7,536 nucleotides of DNA from Actinomycetota bacterium (GTDB lineage Bacteria; Actinomycetota; Humimicrobiia; Humimicrobiales; Humimicrobiaceae), in assembly GCA_018400395.1 (NCBI GenBank), contig JAGYMN010000058.1:1-7536 (forward strand), written 5' to 3'. A program made the translations under genes and the position numbers. Positions within the stretch are counted from its first letter, which is position 1. Each line of letters begins with the position of its first letter. The notes beneath the pieces are model-generated. The model worked only from the letters and a program-made list of their open reading frames with translations, was not told the origin of the DNA and searched no databases. Shown one piece after another: positions 1 to 6,463 of this stretch.

Positions 1-36
1 AAGATTCTGAACATTAAGGGATATAAGTTAAATAAA

Positions 37-42
37 TATAAT
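37..42 (+). promoter_or_regulatory. Possible -10 element upstream of the CooC-like gene
   Basis: A perfect TATAAT about 80 bases before the ATG; the -35 position at 17 bases (TTAAGG, 14-19) matches poorly. The first 121 bases otherwise hold only AT-rich spacer and the gene's GAGG ribosome binding site at 108-111. Confidence 0.3.
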
Positions 43-121
43 TTAAAAATTATTTTATGTTAATCTATTACGGTTAAAACCCGGAAGGATTTTAAAAAAT
101 TAAAAATGAGGACTGATTAAA

Positions 122-1021
122 ATGGATGTAAAAGCAAATAAAACCCTTACAGGAAAAAGAATAGGCATTCTGGGAAAGGGAGGAAGTGGAAAAAGTACAG
201 TTACAGTTTTACTTGCGGGGGTGATTCGTGATTGTGGATATGAAGTTTGCGTATTAGATGCTGATTCAACTAATATAGGTCTTCATAAAGCACTGGGAAT
301 AAAAAAAATGCCAGTTTCTCTTATAGACTATTTTGGCGGGACTGCTTTTAGTGGAGGTTCAGTAACCTGTCCCGTTGACGATCCAACCCCCTTGCCCGGT
401 GCAAAAATCTATTTGAATAAGCTACCTAATAAATACTATGCTCAGAGTAAAGAAGGTATATTTTTACTTACTGCAGGTAAGATAGGAGATAAAGGACCCG
501 GAGCAGGATGTGATGGCCCTATATCTAAAATAACAAGAGATTTGAGAATATCCTGGAATGGAGGCAACACCATAACCTTAATAGATTTGAAGGCAGGTCT
601 GGAAGATCCTGCAAGAGGCGTCATTACCAGCCTGGACTGGATTATTACAGTAGTTGATGGTAATAGTGCATCTATCCAGATAGCAGTGGATATAAAAAAT
701 ATGGTAGAACAGATAAAATCAGGTAAATTACCTGCTACCAGACACCTGGACAATCCCAAACTTATTAAAATGGCAAATGAGATATTCCTTAATGCTAAAA
801 TCAGAGATGTCATGGTTTTATTGAACAGGATAAAAGACAAAGAAATAGAAAATTATATAAAGGAAAAACTATTAAAGAATGGGATAGAACCCATAGGAAC
901 GATTTATGATGATGCTTCAATCGCTCTCTCCTGGCTGAAGGGGGAACAGATTAAGTACGACAAAACAAATATAGATCTGGAAAGACTAATTAAAAAATTG
1001 GATGAATCAGGTCAGAATTAA
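122..1021 (+). CDS. CooC-like / MinD-type P-loop ATPase (putative metallocenter maturation factor)
   Basis: A soluble 299-residue ATPase of the SIMIBI (MinD/ParA/CooC) class. Seen: deviant Walker A GKGGSGKST at residues 18-26 with the signature lysine K19; switch I VLDADSTN at 44-51; and Walker B/switch II IDLKAGLED at 154-162, which resembles the DMEAGIEH block of CooC, the ATPase that helps insert nickel into CO dehydrogenase. CooC carries a C-x-C metal and dimer motif between switch I and Walker B; here the equivalent-looking block GPGAGCDGP (125-133) keeps one Cys, C130, and has Gly at the second position. The protein is also longer than typical CooC (about 250-260 residues). ATG at 122 is preceded by GAGG at 108-111, ten bases away. 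No cooS, acs or hydrogenase gene lies nearby, so the client is unknown. The ATPase family is secure; the CooC role is inferred. Confidence 0.85.
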   Translation: MDVKANKTLTGKRIGILGKGGSGKSTVTVLLAGVIRDCGYEVCVLDADSTNIGLHKALGIKKMPVSLIDYFGGTAFSGGSVTCPVDDPTPLPGAKIYLNKLPNKYYAQSKEGIFLLTAGKIGDKGPGAGCDGPISKITRDLRISWNGGNTITLIDLKAGLEDPARGVITSLDWIITVVDGNSASIQIAVDIKNMVEQIKSGKLPATRHLDNPKLIKMANEIFLNAKIRDVMVLLNRIKDKEIENYIKEKLLKNGIEPIGTIYDDASIALSWLKGEQIKYDKTNIDLERLIKKLDESGQN

Positions 1022-1137
1022 TCTCTGTTACTATTTTTAAATTAACTACAATTAGCTGCAGTTTCTAAATGCCATGTTTAATAAATTAAATAAATCAATA
1101 ATGATATAAAAAGCGGCCGAATTATTTCAGTTAGTTA

Positions 1138-2496
1138 TCACTTCCTGATATCCCATTTTTTAAGATATGCAGTCTGGCCTAAAGTAGAACCACATTTTAT
1201 CTCTTCGCGAACCCGGTTTTCTTTCTCCAATACATCAATAGCCCGGTTTGCTATTTCCATGGCATTGTTACGTGGAACAACTATAATCCCGCTTTCATCG
1301 CCGATAATCCAATCCTCCGGCTCAATCTTTCTCCCACTAATTTCAATTGGTGCATTTATTTCCCCGAAACCTTTCGGCTCTCCTGCTGTTGGTGTAAAAT
1401 GTCGTGCATAAACTGGGAATTTAAGCTTTCTGATATCGTCTATATCTCTTACAGCTCCATCAATTACCACACCAACTACACCTTTGCTTATACAGCTGTG
1501 TGTCGCCAGTTCACCCCATACGGCAATTTCCCCCTGACATGCATCAATAACTATAACATCTCCCGGCCTGGCATGGTCAATTGCCTGAACCGGCGCACTC
1601 CAATCACCATTATAAGTTCTCACCGTAACAGCGGGCCCAGCGAATTTTAGCTCTCCAGGGGTACCGACCCAGACCGGCTTCAAACCAAACAGCTCACCAG
1701 TACGGTGCATAGCGTCACTTATATTTGCTGTACTCAATTTCATAAATGCTTCCAGCAGATGCTCTGAATCATATTTTACAAACTCTTTGCTTGCAATAGG
1801 TTTTCCGGACTTCAGCGATTTTATAATTTTTCGGACCGATTCTTCCGGCCTTGCGGCTTTATAAAGAGAGCCTCCAATAATAATTATGCTGGCTCCAGCT
1901 TCCCAGGCAAGGACCGCAGTCTCGCTATTTAAACCCCCGGCAGCAGATATAATTGCTTTGCCGGAGATTGCCCCGGCGATTTTACCTACCAGTTCTATAG
2001 GTTTAATTCCCAGTACCTGCTGGTCAAGTCCAACATGTATATTGATTATATCCACTCCCATTTCTTCTAATTCAACAGCACGTTTTACCGGATCGTTTAC
2101 TGAAATCATATCTGCGGCAGTTCTCACGCCGTATTTTTTTGCTGCCAGCACTGCCTCACTTATACAGGAATCAGGCGAGCAGCCCAGAATGAAAACAATA
2201 TTTGCACCAGCTTTTGCTGCCATTTCAACTTCGGCAGCACCGGCATCCATAGTCTTCATATCAGCACATATGGTTAGCCGGGGAAATTTCCTGCGTATCT
2301 GGCGAATTGCATTCATACCCTCGGATTTTATCAGGGGGGTTCCAATTTCAACCCAGGCCCTGGATTCATCACCGGCTTCTTCAAGAATTCCCCTGACTGC
2401 TTCCTCGGCTATTTTAATCGCCCGCGGCAAATCAACCAGATCCAGAGCTATCTGTATAAATGGTATGATCGATTTATCTTTTTGTTTCTTGCCCAT
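1138..2496 (-). CDS. Bifunctional 3-hexulose-6-phosphate synthase / RraA-like (HMG/CHA aldolase-type) fusion
   Basis: A 452-residue two-domain cytosolic enzyme. Residues about 8-235 are an OMP decarboxylase-superfamily barrel of the hexulose-phosphate synthase type: EIGTP at 50-54, the D-x-K-x-x-D motif ADMKTMDAG at 78-86 (D79, K81, D84), HVGLDQQ at 154-160, and phosphate-binding AAGGLN (185-190) and IGGSLY (207-212). HPS joins formaldehyde to ribulose 5-phosphate, or runs in reverse to supply pentose. Residues about 240-445 are an RraA/class II aldolase-like domain: STANISDAM at 255-263, PGDVIVID at 311-318, WGELAT at 327-332, and DGAVRD at 346-351 with the Arg-Asp pair (R350, D351) of HMG/CHA aldolases. 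Similar fusions are annotated mainly in archaea, so this is a known architecture with an unsettled second activity. No isomerase partner (PHI) is in the window. The start is fixed by a strong AGGAGGT at 2507-2513, ten bases upstream. GC is visibly higher than in its neighbours and 12 of 23 Arg codons are CGN. Confidence 0.9.
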   Translation of the reverse strand: MGKKQKDKSIIPFIQIALDLVDLPRAIKIAEEAVRGILEEAGDESRAWVEIGTPLIKSEGMNAIRQIRRKFPRLTICADMKTMDAGAAEVEMAAKAGANIVFILGCSPDSCISEAVLAAKKYGVRTAADMISVNDPVKRAVELEEMGVDIINIHVGLDQQVLGIKPIELVGKIAGAISGKAIISAAGGLNSETAVLAWEAGASIIIIGGSLYKAARPEESVRKIIKSLKSGKPIASKEFVKYDSEHLLEAFMKLSTANISDAMHRTGELFGLKPVWVGTPGELKFAGPAVTVRTYNGDWSAPVQAIDHARPGDVIVIDACQGEIAVWGELATHSCISKGVVGVVIDGAVRDIDDIRKLKFPVYARHFTPTAGEPKGFGEINAPIEISGRKIEPEDWIIGDESGIIVVPRNNAMEIANRAIDVLEKENRVREEIKCGSTLGQTAYLKKWDIRK

Positions 2497-2506
2497 ATTA
2501 ACCAGA

Positions 2507-2513
2507 ACCTCCT
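2507..2513 (-). promoter_or_regulatory. Strong Shine-Dalgarno site of the HPS-RraA gene
   Basis: On the minus strand the bases read AGGAGGT, ten bases before the ATG at 2496. This is the best match to the anti-Shine-Dalgarno sequence in the window and fixes the start of the fusion gene. Confidence 0.8.
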
Positions 2514-2605
2514 ATTACATTAATTTATGGCCCCTTTGTTCAATTAATTAAAAATATTTTAAAAACTCATTTTAAATCACTTAACCCATAGTTGATACAG
2601 TCATA

Positions 2606-3049
2606 TTATTCTTTCAATTCAGATGTGCAATATGGACAGCGGGTAGCATTTATATCAATTACTGAAAAACAGAAAGGACATTTTTTGGTTGAAATCTTTT
2701 CCTCTTCCTTCTTTTTTAATCTATTTACAGCATTTATGATGAAAAAAAGCACCAGAGCAATTATCAGAAAGCTAATAATTGCATTCACAAATACCCCATA
2801 ATTTAATGTTACTGCTCCTGCTTCACGGGCTGCGTCGAGTGATAGGTATGGACCGGAAGTAGCTCCCTGTTTAAGTAGCACAAAAAGGTTAGAAAAATCA
2901 GCACCTCCCAAAATAAGTCCTATTGGCGGCATTATGATATCACTAACTAAAGAGTTAATAATAGAAGCAAAGGCAATGCCTATTATTATACCAACAGCCA
3001 TGCTGACTGCATTGCCCCGGGTTATGAATTCTTTAAAACCTTTCAGCAT
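2606..3049 (-). CDS. mscL: Large-conductance mechanosensitive channel MscL with C-terminal zinc ribbon
   Basis: A 147-residue inner-membrane channel that opens under high membrane tension and releases solutes during osmotic downshock. The N-terminal helix and TM1 are clear: MLKGFKEFITRGN followed by AVGIIIGIAF, then SDIIMPPIGL at 36-45, all matching the MscL signature. Against E. coli MscL the pore-constriction residues L19 and V23 correspond to M17 and I21, and D18 to S16. An extracytoplasmic loop covers about 46-84, then YGVFVNA and TM2 at about 84-108. After a charged linker (LKKKEEEK) the usual C-terminal helical bundle is replaced by a short zinc-ribbon-like module, CPFC at 124-127 and CPYC at 138-141. 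ATG at 3049 has AAGGAG five bases upstream (3055-3060). Three of its four Arg codons are CGN, as in the downstream fusion gene. The channel identity is secure; zinc binding is inferred from the Cys pattern. Confidence 0.95.
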   Translation of the reverse strand: MLKGFKEFITRGNAVSMAVGIIIGIAFASIINSLVSDIIMPPIGLILGGADFSNLFVLLKQGATSGPYLSLDAAREAGAVTLNYGVFVNAIISFLIIALVLFFIINAVNRLKKKEEEKISTKKCPFCFSVIDINATRCPYCTSELKE

Positions 3050-3089
3050 CCCGACTCCTTTAAGTTAAATAAAATATTCTATATTCTTC

Positions 3090-3095
3090 ATTATA
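3090..3095 (-). promoter_or_regulatory. Possible -10 element upstream of mscL
   Basis: The minus strand reads a perfect TATAAT about 40 bases before the mscL ATG, which would leave room for a short 5' leader carrying the AAGGAG site. No good -35 hexamer is seen at 16-18 bases, and such hexamers arise by chance in AT-rich spacers. Confidence 0.35.
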
Positions 3096-3100
3096 ATAGC

Positions 3101-3113
3101 TAAAGTGACTTTA
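3101..3113. repeat. 13-base palindrome beside the putative mscL -10
   Basis: TAAAGT and ACTTTA form a perfect dyad around a single G. It lies between the positions expected for -35 and -10 of the mscL promoter, where a repressor would act. No family match is claimed. Confidence 0.3.
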
Positions 3114-3144
3114 TATATAAATATTTTTTTCAAAAGAGTAAAAA

Positions 3145-3849
3145 TCAATCTCTTATATCTACCATGTCAAAAAATAAAGTCCTTTTAAAGATCATCAAGG
3201 CCAAAGAATTAACCGCTATTCTTAAACAATATTTGATGCCTTCAATCCCTCTATAGTGCCTGCTTGATGAAACTACCGGGTTGTTAAGCAAAAAAATTGA
3301 TTTTCCTTCCTTTTTTGCCCTAAAGCACAGGTCCGTATCAAAATTAAAATTAATATCCTGCCTTATCCCGCCTATTTTTAAGTATATTCTTTTTCTTATT
3401 GCAAAGTTTGAGCATCCGGTAGTCTTTAAAATAACACCTCCGATGTAGTTTAAGAAAAATCCTGCAAATCTTGAAAGAAGATTCCGGGGGTAAAATATTA
3501 ACTTCCCTCCTATTATTACTGCTTCCGGATTAGAAATGAAGGTATTATAAATATTTGAAATCCAGTCTGGATTAACTTTTGTATCTGCATCTGTAGTTGC
3601 AACTATTTCGCCTGCTGCTTCTGAAAAGCCTTTTCTTACAGCAAAAGAAACACCTTTGCGGGGTTCGCTTATTAGTTTTACGTTTAAATCTTTTGCTATC
3701 ATTAAGGTTCCGTCTGTCGATTTATTATCAACGACTATCACCTCATAATTCCGGCTTCCAAAATTCTGATTTTTTAAACTTTCCAGGCATGCATTTATCA
3801 ACTTCTCTTCGTTATATGCGGGTATTACTACAGATATCATTATGGACAT
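3145..3849 (-). CDS. Family 2 glycosyltransferase (GT-A fold)
   Basis: A 234-residue inverting-type sugar transferase that would use a nucleotide-diphospho-sugar. Seen: the N-terminal SVVIPAYNEE block (6-15), VVDNKSTDGT (39-48) for nucleotide binding, and the metal-binding D-x-D in ATTDADT (84-90, D87 and D89). GCSNFAIRK (145-153) and FDTDLCFRAKK (170-180) resemble the acceptor side, where D171/D173 sit at the place of the usual catalytic ED/ExD motif. There is no signal peptide; a hydrophobic stretch near 205-222 could associate with the membrane but is not a convincing transmembrane segment. ATG at 3849 is chosen over the in-frame ATG at 3840 because AAGGA at 3856-3860 is six bases upstream of it. 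No polysaccharide or glycolipid genes flank it, so donor and acceptor cannot be predicted. It lies 185 bases downstream of the THUMP gene and 95 bases upstream of mscL. Confidence 0.9.
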   Translation of the reverse strand: MSIMISVVIPAYNEEKLINACLESLKNQNFGSRNYEVIVVDNKSTDGTLMIAKDLNVKLISEPRKGVSFAVRKGFSEAAGEIVATTDADTKVNPDWISNIYNTFISNPEAVIIGGKLIFYPRNLLSRFAGFFLNYIGGVILKTTGCSNFAIRKRIYLKIGGIRQDINFNFDTDLCFRAKKEGKSIFLLNNPVVSSSRHYRGIEGIKYCLRIAVNSLALMIFKRTLFFDMVDIRD

Positions 3850-3908
3850 TTTTTATCCTTGCGATATTTCCGGGATTTTATTTGGGCTTTCAATAGCTAT
3901 AAATACGC

Positions 3909-3937
3909 AACCTCTTAAGGTTTTATACTTTAAGTAT
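3909..3937. repeat. Two adjacent small palindromes upstream of the glycosyltransferase gene
   Basis: AACCT...AGGTT (3909-3922, 4-base centre) is followed two bases later by ATACTT-T-AAGTAT (3925-3937), a perfect 13-base dyad. They lie 60-90 bases upstream of the glycosyltransferase ATG and could be operator-like. AT-rich spacers produce such dyads often. Confidence 0.25.
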
Positions 3938-3991
3938 GTTTCATATATTTCAAATATTTTCCCGGCATAGAAACCTGTGTTTTAAATCCTT

Positions 3992-4009
3992 AAAAAGTGC
4001 CGGCAGCAC
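3992..4009 (-). terminator. Weak terminator-like hairpin after the THUMP gene
   Basis: On the minus strand, 26 bases past the THUMP stop codon, GTGC-TGCCG-GCAC forms a four-pair stem, extendable by one G-U pair, directly followed by five T. The stem is short but GC-rich in an AT-rich setting. If real it separates the THUMP transcript from the glycosyltransferase gene. Confidence 0.35.
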
Positions 4010-4034
4010 CATATATTTTTGAATACAGGTCATA

Positions 4035-4538
4035 TCAGGAAACATTTAGAAATTCTCCAGGCTCCAGAAGCGAGATGCCTGCATGGGTTCCAATAATCTC
4101 AACCATGATTATCTTTCTGGGTTTTTTTAGATCGATTTTGGGCCTATCCACCACATCTGTCAGTTTAATAATTAGTTCATCGTATTCCAGTTTGTGGTAG
4201 TACCTTTTATCAATCTCCATTTTCCACTTTTCATTTTCGCCAATTTTTGGAACCAGGGATTTTACTGCTTTCTGCATATCGGATATTTTCGAGGATACCC
4301 ACCTGTCAACAGGTATATAACGGTGGGTTTTCCCAAATATTTCTACGTCTTTTTTGCTAAATGCTTTAAGTTTTCTTACCACCTCTTTTGCATCGGGTAA
4401 ATCCATTAGGAAAATCCCGCTATATTTTGACTTAAGAAATTTTGGCTTAACTCCTGCTTTTTCCATTACATTCTTTAAACTTTCCTCACAGCTTTGCCTG
4501 TGGGCCGGGTCATATGTAACTATTAGTTTTACGCTCAT
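4035..4538 (-). CDS. THUMP-domain RNA-binding protein, Tan1-like
   Basis: A 167-residue cytosolic protein resembling archaeal THUMP-only proteins and eukaryotic Tan1, the tRNA-binding partner needed for N4-acetylcytidine in tRNA. Seen: an N-terminal ferredoxin-like half (LIVTYDPAHRQSCEESL, 5-21, through about 68), then a THUMP-type half from about 70 to 160 with THRYIPVDRWV (71-81) and the closing IIGTHAGISLLEP (148-160). No methyltransferase, acetyltransferase or sulfurtransferase domain is attached, so it would act as an RNA-binding adaptor; no enzyme partner is in the window. ATG at 4538 has GGAG at 4547-4550, eight bases upstream. The gene is divergent from glnS, and both concern tRNA, which makes shared control plausible. 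The domain call rests on motif recognition, not on an alignment; the exact modification is unknown. Confidence 0.75.
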   Translation of the reverse strand: MSVKLIVTYDPAHRQSCEESLKNVMEKAGVKPKFLKSKYSGIFLMDLPDAKEVVRKLKAFSKKDVEIFGKTHRYIPVDRWVSSKISDMQKAVKSLVPKIGENEKWKMEIDKRYYHKLEYDELIIKLTDVVDRPKIDLKKPRKIIMVEIIGTHAGISLLEPGEFLNVS

Positions 4539-4563
4539 TTTAGAATCTCCAGCTGATTTTAAT

Positions 4564-4583
4564 AATATAATCTATATTATATT
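4564..4583. repeat. 20-base AT-only inverted repeat containing a -10-like element for the THUMP gene
   Basis: AATATAAT and ATTATATT are perfect inverted arms around CTAT. On the minus strand the dyad contains TATAAT (4576-4581), which would start a transcript about 30 bases before the THUMP ATG and upstream of its GGAG site. No good -35 is seen. It could be the THUMP promoter with an overlapping operator, or simply AT-rich sequence. Confidence 0.35.
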
Positions 4584-4587
4584 TCAA

Positions 4588-4650
4588 AATTATGATTATG
4601 GCATCCCGTTTTCCAATTTATATAGACCTTATTAAATAATTATGATTATG
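4588..4650. repeat. 13-base direct repeat at exact 50-base offset in the divergent control region
   Basis: AATTATGATTATG occurs at 4588-4600 and again at 4638-4650. Each copy is itself a tandem ATTATG pair with one extra A. A 50-base offset puts both copies close to the same face of the helix, between the THUMP and glnS promoters, as expected for paired binding sites of one regulator. Low complexity lowers confidence in function; the repeat itself is exact. Confidence 0.5.
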
Positions 4651-4704
4651 CCTTATAAAAAACATATAGAATATAAAAATATAAAAGAAAAAGCCCTGCC
4701 AGCT

Positions 4705-4733
4705 TTGACAGATCCCCGGCTATCTCTTAAAAT
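4705..4733 (+). promoter_or_regulatory. Sigma70-type promoter of glnS
   Basis: A perfect -35 TTGACA (4705-4710), an optimal 17-base spacer and a -10 TAAAAT (4728-4733, five of six consensus bases). The start of transcription would be near 4740, giving a leader of about 36 bases before the glnS ATG. This is the best promoter in the window and supports a bacterial host. The leader is too short for a T-box riboswitch. Confidence 0.8.
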
Positions 4734-4775
4734 ACTTTTTTAATTCTAAAAGAAAAACAGTGTATAAATAAAGCA

Positions 4776-6458
4776 ATGAATAATAAAGCCGGTAAATCAG
4801 ATTTTATAAGGGAAATAATAAAAAAGGATATAAAAGAGCGCAAAAACGAAGGAAGGGTACTTACGAGATTTCCTCCCGAACCTAATGGATATCTTCACAT
4901 AGGACATGCCAAATCAATATGTATAAATTTTGGACTTGCTGAAGAATTTAATGGAAAGTGCAATATAAGATTCGACGATACAAATCCCACAAAAGAAGAA
5001 GCTGAATATGTAGAATCAATTAAAAGAGATATAAGATGGCTCGGGTTTAATTGGGGAAACCGTGAATATTATGCTTCCGACTACTTTGAAAAACTATACG
5101 ATTATGCTGTGGATCTGATAAAAAAAGAAGTTGCCTATGTTTGTGAACTCAGCGCCGAAAAGATAAGGCAGTACAGAGGGACCCTCAAGAAACCAGGTAA
5201 AAATAGTCCTTACAGGGACAGATCAGTTGCTGAAAACCTGAATCTTTTTAAGGAGATGAGGAAAGGAAAATACAGTAACGGCTCCAAAGTCTTAAGGGCA
5301 AAAATTGACATGTCTTCACCCAATTTAAATATGAGAGACCCTGTAATATACAGGATACTTCACAGTTCCCATCACCGAACGGGTGATAAATGGTGCATAT
5401 ATCCAACATACGACTGGGCCCATGGCCAGTCCGACTCCATTGAGGGAATAACGCATTCCATATGCACACTGGAATTTGAAGACCACCGCCCCCTTTACAA
5501 CTGGTTTATCGAACAGCTTGGAATCCACCACCCCAGGCAGATAGAGTTTGCAAGACTAAACCTCACTTATACTGTTTTGAGCAAAAGAAAACTGCTTGAA
5601 CTCGTTAATAATAGATTTGTTAACGGCTGGGACGACCCCAGGATGCCTACTATTTCCGGTATCAGAAGAAGAGGTTACACTCCTGAAGCGATCAGGAATT
5701 TTTGTAATGAAATAGGCATATCAAAAGCTGAAAGTACAGTAGATATTGCACTTCTTGAACATTTTGTAAGGGAAGATCTTAACAGGAGGGCTCCAAGGGT
5801 CATGGGGGTTATAAATCCACTGAAGGTTATAATCGATAACTATCCTGCTGATAAAACGGAGGAACTTACCGCCGTTAATAATCCCGAGGATCTTTCGGCG
5901 GGCACAAGAAAAATCCCATTTTCAAAAGCCATCTATATTGAAAAGGACGACTTCATGGAAAACCCTCCCAAAAAATTTTACAGGCTTGCCCCCGGAAGAG
6001 AAGTAAGGCTGAGGTATGCATATTTTTTAAAATGCACTGGTATATCAAAAGACAAAGATGGTAATATCATAGAGCTTCACTGTACTTATGATCCTTCTAC
6101 AAAAGGCGGGGATGCGCCGGATGGGAGAAAGGTCAAGGCAACTCTTCACTGGGTATCGGTACAGCATTCCATACCGGCTGAAGTCAGGCTATACGACCAT
6201 CTTTTTAAAAATGAGAATCCTCTTGAATTGGAAGAAGGGCATGATTTTAAGGAAAATATTAATCCAGATTCACTCAATATACTGAGGGACTGCAGGCTGG
6301 AGCCCTCTCTTGCTGTAGCAAAACCGGGAGAAACATATCAGTTTGAACGTCTTGGATACTTTTGTGTCGACCCTGATTCAACTGAAGAAATAAAAGTTTT
6401 CAACAGGACCGTTACTCTAAAAGACAGATGGCTGAAAATAAAAAAATCAGGGATTTAG
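4776..6458 (+). CDS. glnS: Glutaminyl-tRNA synthetase
   Basis: A cytosolic class I aminoacyl-tRNA synthetase of 560 residues, close to the E. coli enzyme in length and sequence, that charges tRNA-Gln directly with glutamine. Seen: TRFPPEPNGYLHIGH (30-44) with the HIGH motif at 41-44; RFDDTNP (65-71), which binds the substrate amino group; WCIYPTYD (206-213); and VLSKR (267-271), the KMSKS loop in its GlnRS form. Specificity residues agree with GlnRS rather than GluRS: C230 in SICTLEF (Cys229 in E. coli) and Q255 in HPRQ. The C-terminal beta-barrel anticodon-binding region runs from about 340 to 552, with RKVKATLHWVS, YQFERLGYFC and FNRTV. No extra N- or C-terminal domain is present. The ATG at 4776 fits the E. 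coli N terminus, but there is no clear Shine-Dalgarno site before it. Having GlnRS suggests the cell does not rely only on the GatCAB route for Gln-tRNA-Gln. Arg codons are overwhelmingly AGA/AGG. Confidence 0.97.
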   Translation: MNNKAGKSDFIREIIKKDIKERKNEGRVLTRFPPEPNGYLHIGHAKSICINFGLAEEFNGKCNIRFDDTNPTKEEAEYVESIKRDIRWLGFNWGNREYYASDYFEKLYDYAVDLIKKEVAYVCELSAEKIRQYRGTLKKPGKNSPYRDRSVAENLNLFKEMRKGKYSNGSKVLRAKIDMSSPNLNMRDPVIYRILHSSHHRTGDKWCIYPTYDWAHGQSDSIEGITHSICTLEFEDHRPLYNWFIEQLGIHHPRQIEFARLNLTYTVLSKRKLLELVNNRFVNGWDDPRMPTISGIRRRGYTPEAIRNFCNEIGISKAESTVDIALLEHFVREDLNRRAPRVMGVINPLKVIIDNYPADKTEELTAVNNPEDLSAGTRKIPFSKAIYIEKDDFMENPPKKFYRLAPGREVRLRYAYFLKCTGISKDKDGNIIELHCTYDPSTKGGDAPDGRKVKATLHWVSVQHSIPAEVRLYDHLFKNENPLELEEGHDFKENINPDSLNILRDCRLEPSLAVAKPGETYQFERLGYFCVDPDSTEEIKVFNRTVTLKDRWLKIKKSGI

Positions 6459-6463
6459 TTTTT

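Noticed and set aside
106..120. Four-codon leader ORF (ATG AGG ACT GAT TAA) ending just before the CooC-like start
   Set aside because: The only ribosome-binding-like sequence, GGAAGGA at 83-89, is 16 bases away, too far; the short frame overlaps the gene's own GAGG site and is likely accidental.
442..840. Minus-strand open frame of 132 codons within the CooC-like gene
   Set aside because: It is antisense to a conserved P-loop ATPase and shows no recognisable motif.
1044..1063. Stem-loop between the convergent CooC-like and HPS-RraA genes as a terminator
   Set aside because: The six-pair stem depends on a G-U pair, has an 8-base loop and no clean T-tract on either side.
1886..2551. Long plus-strand open frame (221 codons) opposite the HPS-RraA gene
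   Set aside because: It is antisense to a clearly conserved enzyme, has repetitive Ala/Ser/Ile composition without domains, and arises from the GC-richer codons of that gene.
4680..4775. T-box riboswitch or attenuator upstream of glnS
   Set aside because: No T-box consensus (AGGGTGGNACCGCG-like) is present, the leader after the promoter is only about 36 bases, and the AGCC...GGCT pairing at 4692-4721 overlaps the promoter itself.
5248..5531. Two minus-strand open frames inside glnS
   Set aside because: They are shadows of the most conserved part of GlnRS and share no protein features.
4776..6458. Glutamyl- instead of glutaminyl-tRNA synthetase
   Set aside because: C230 and Q255 match GlnRS-defining residues, and the C-terminal anticodon domain is the beta-barrel GlnRS form.
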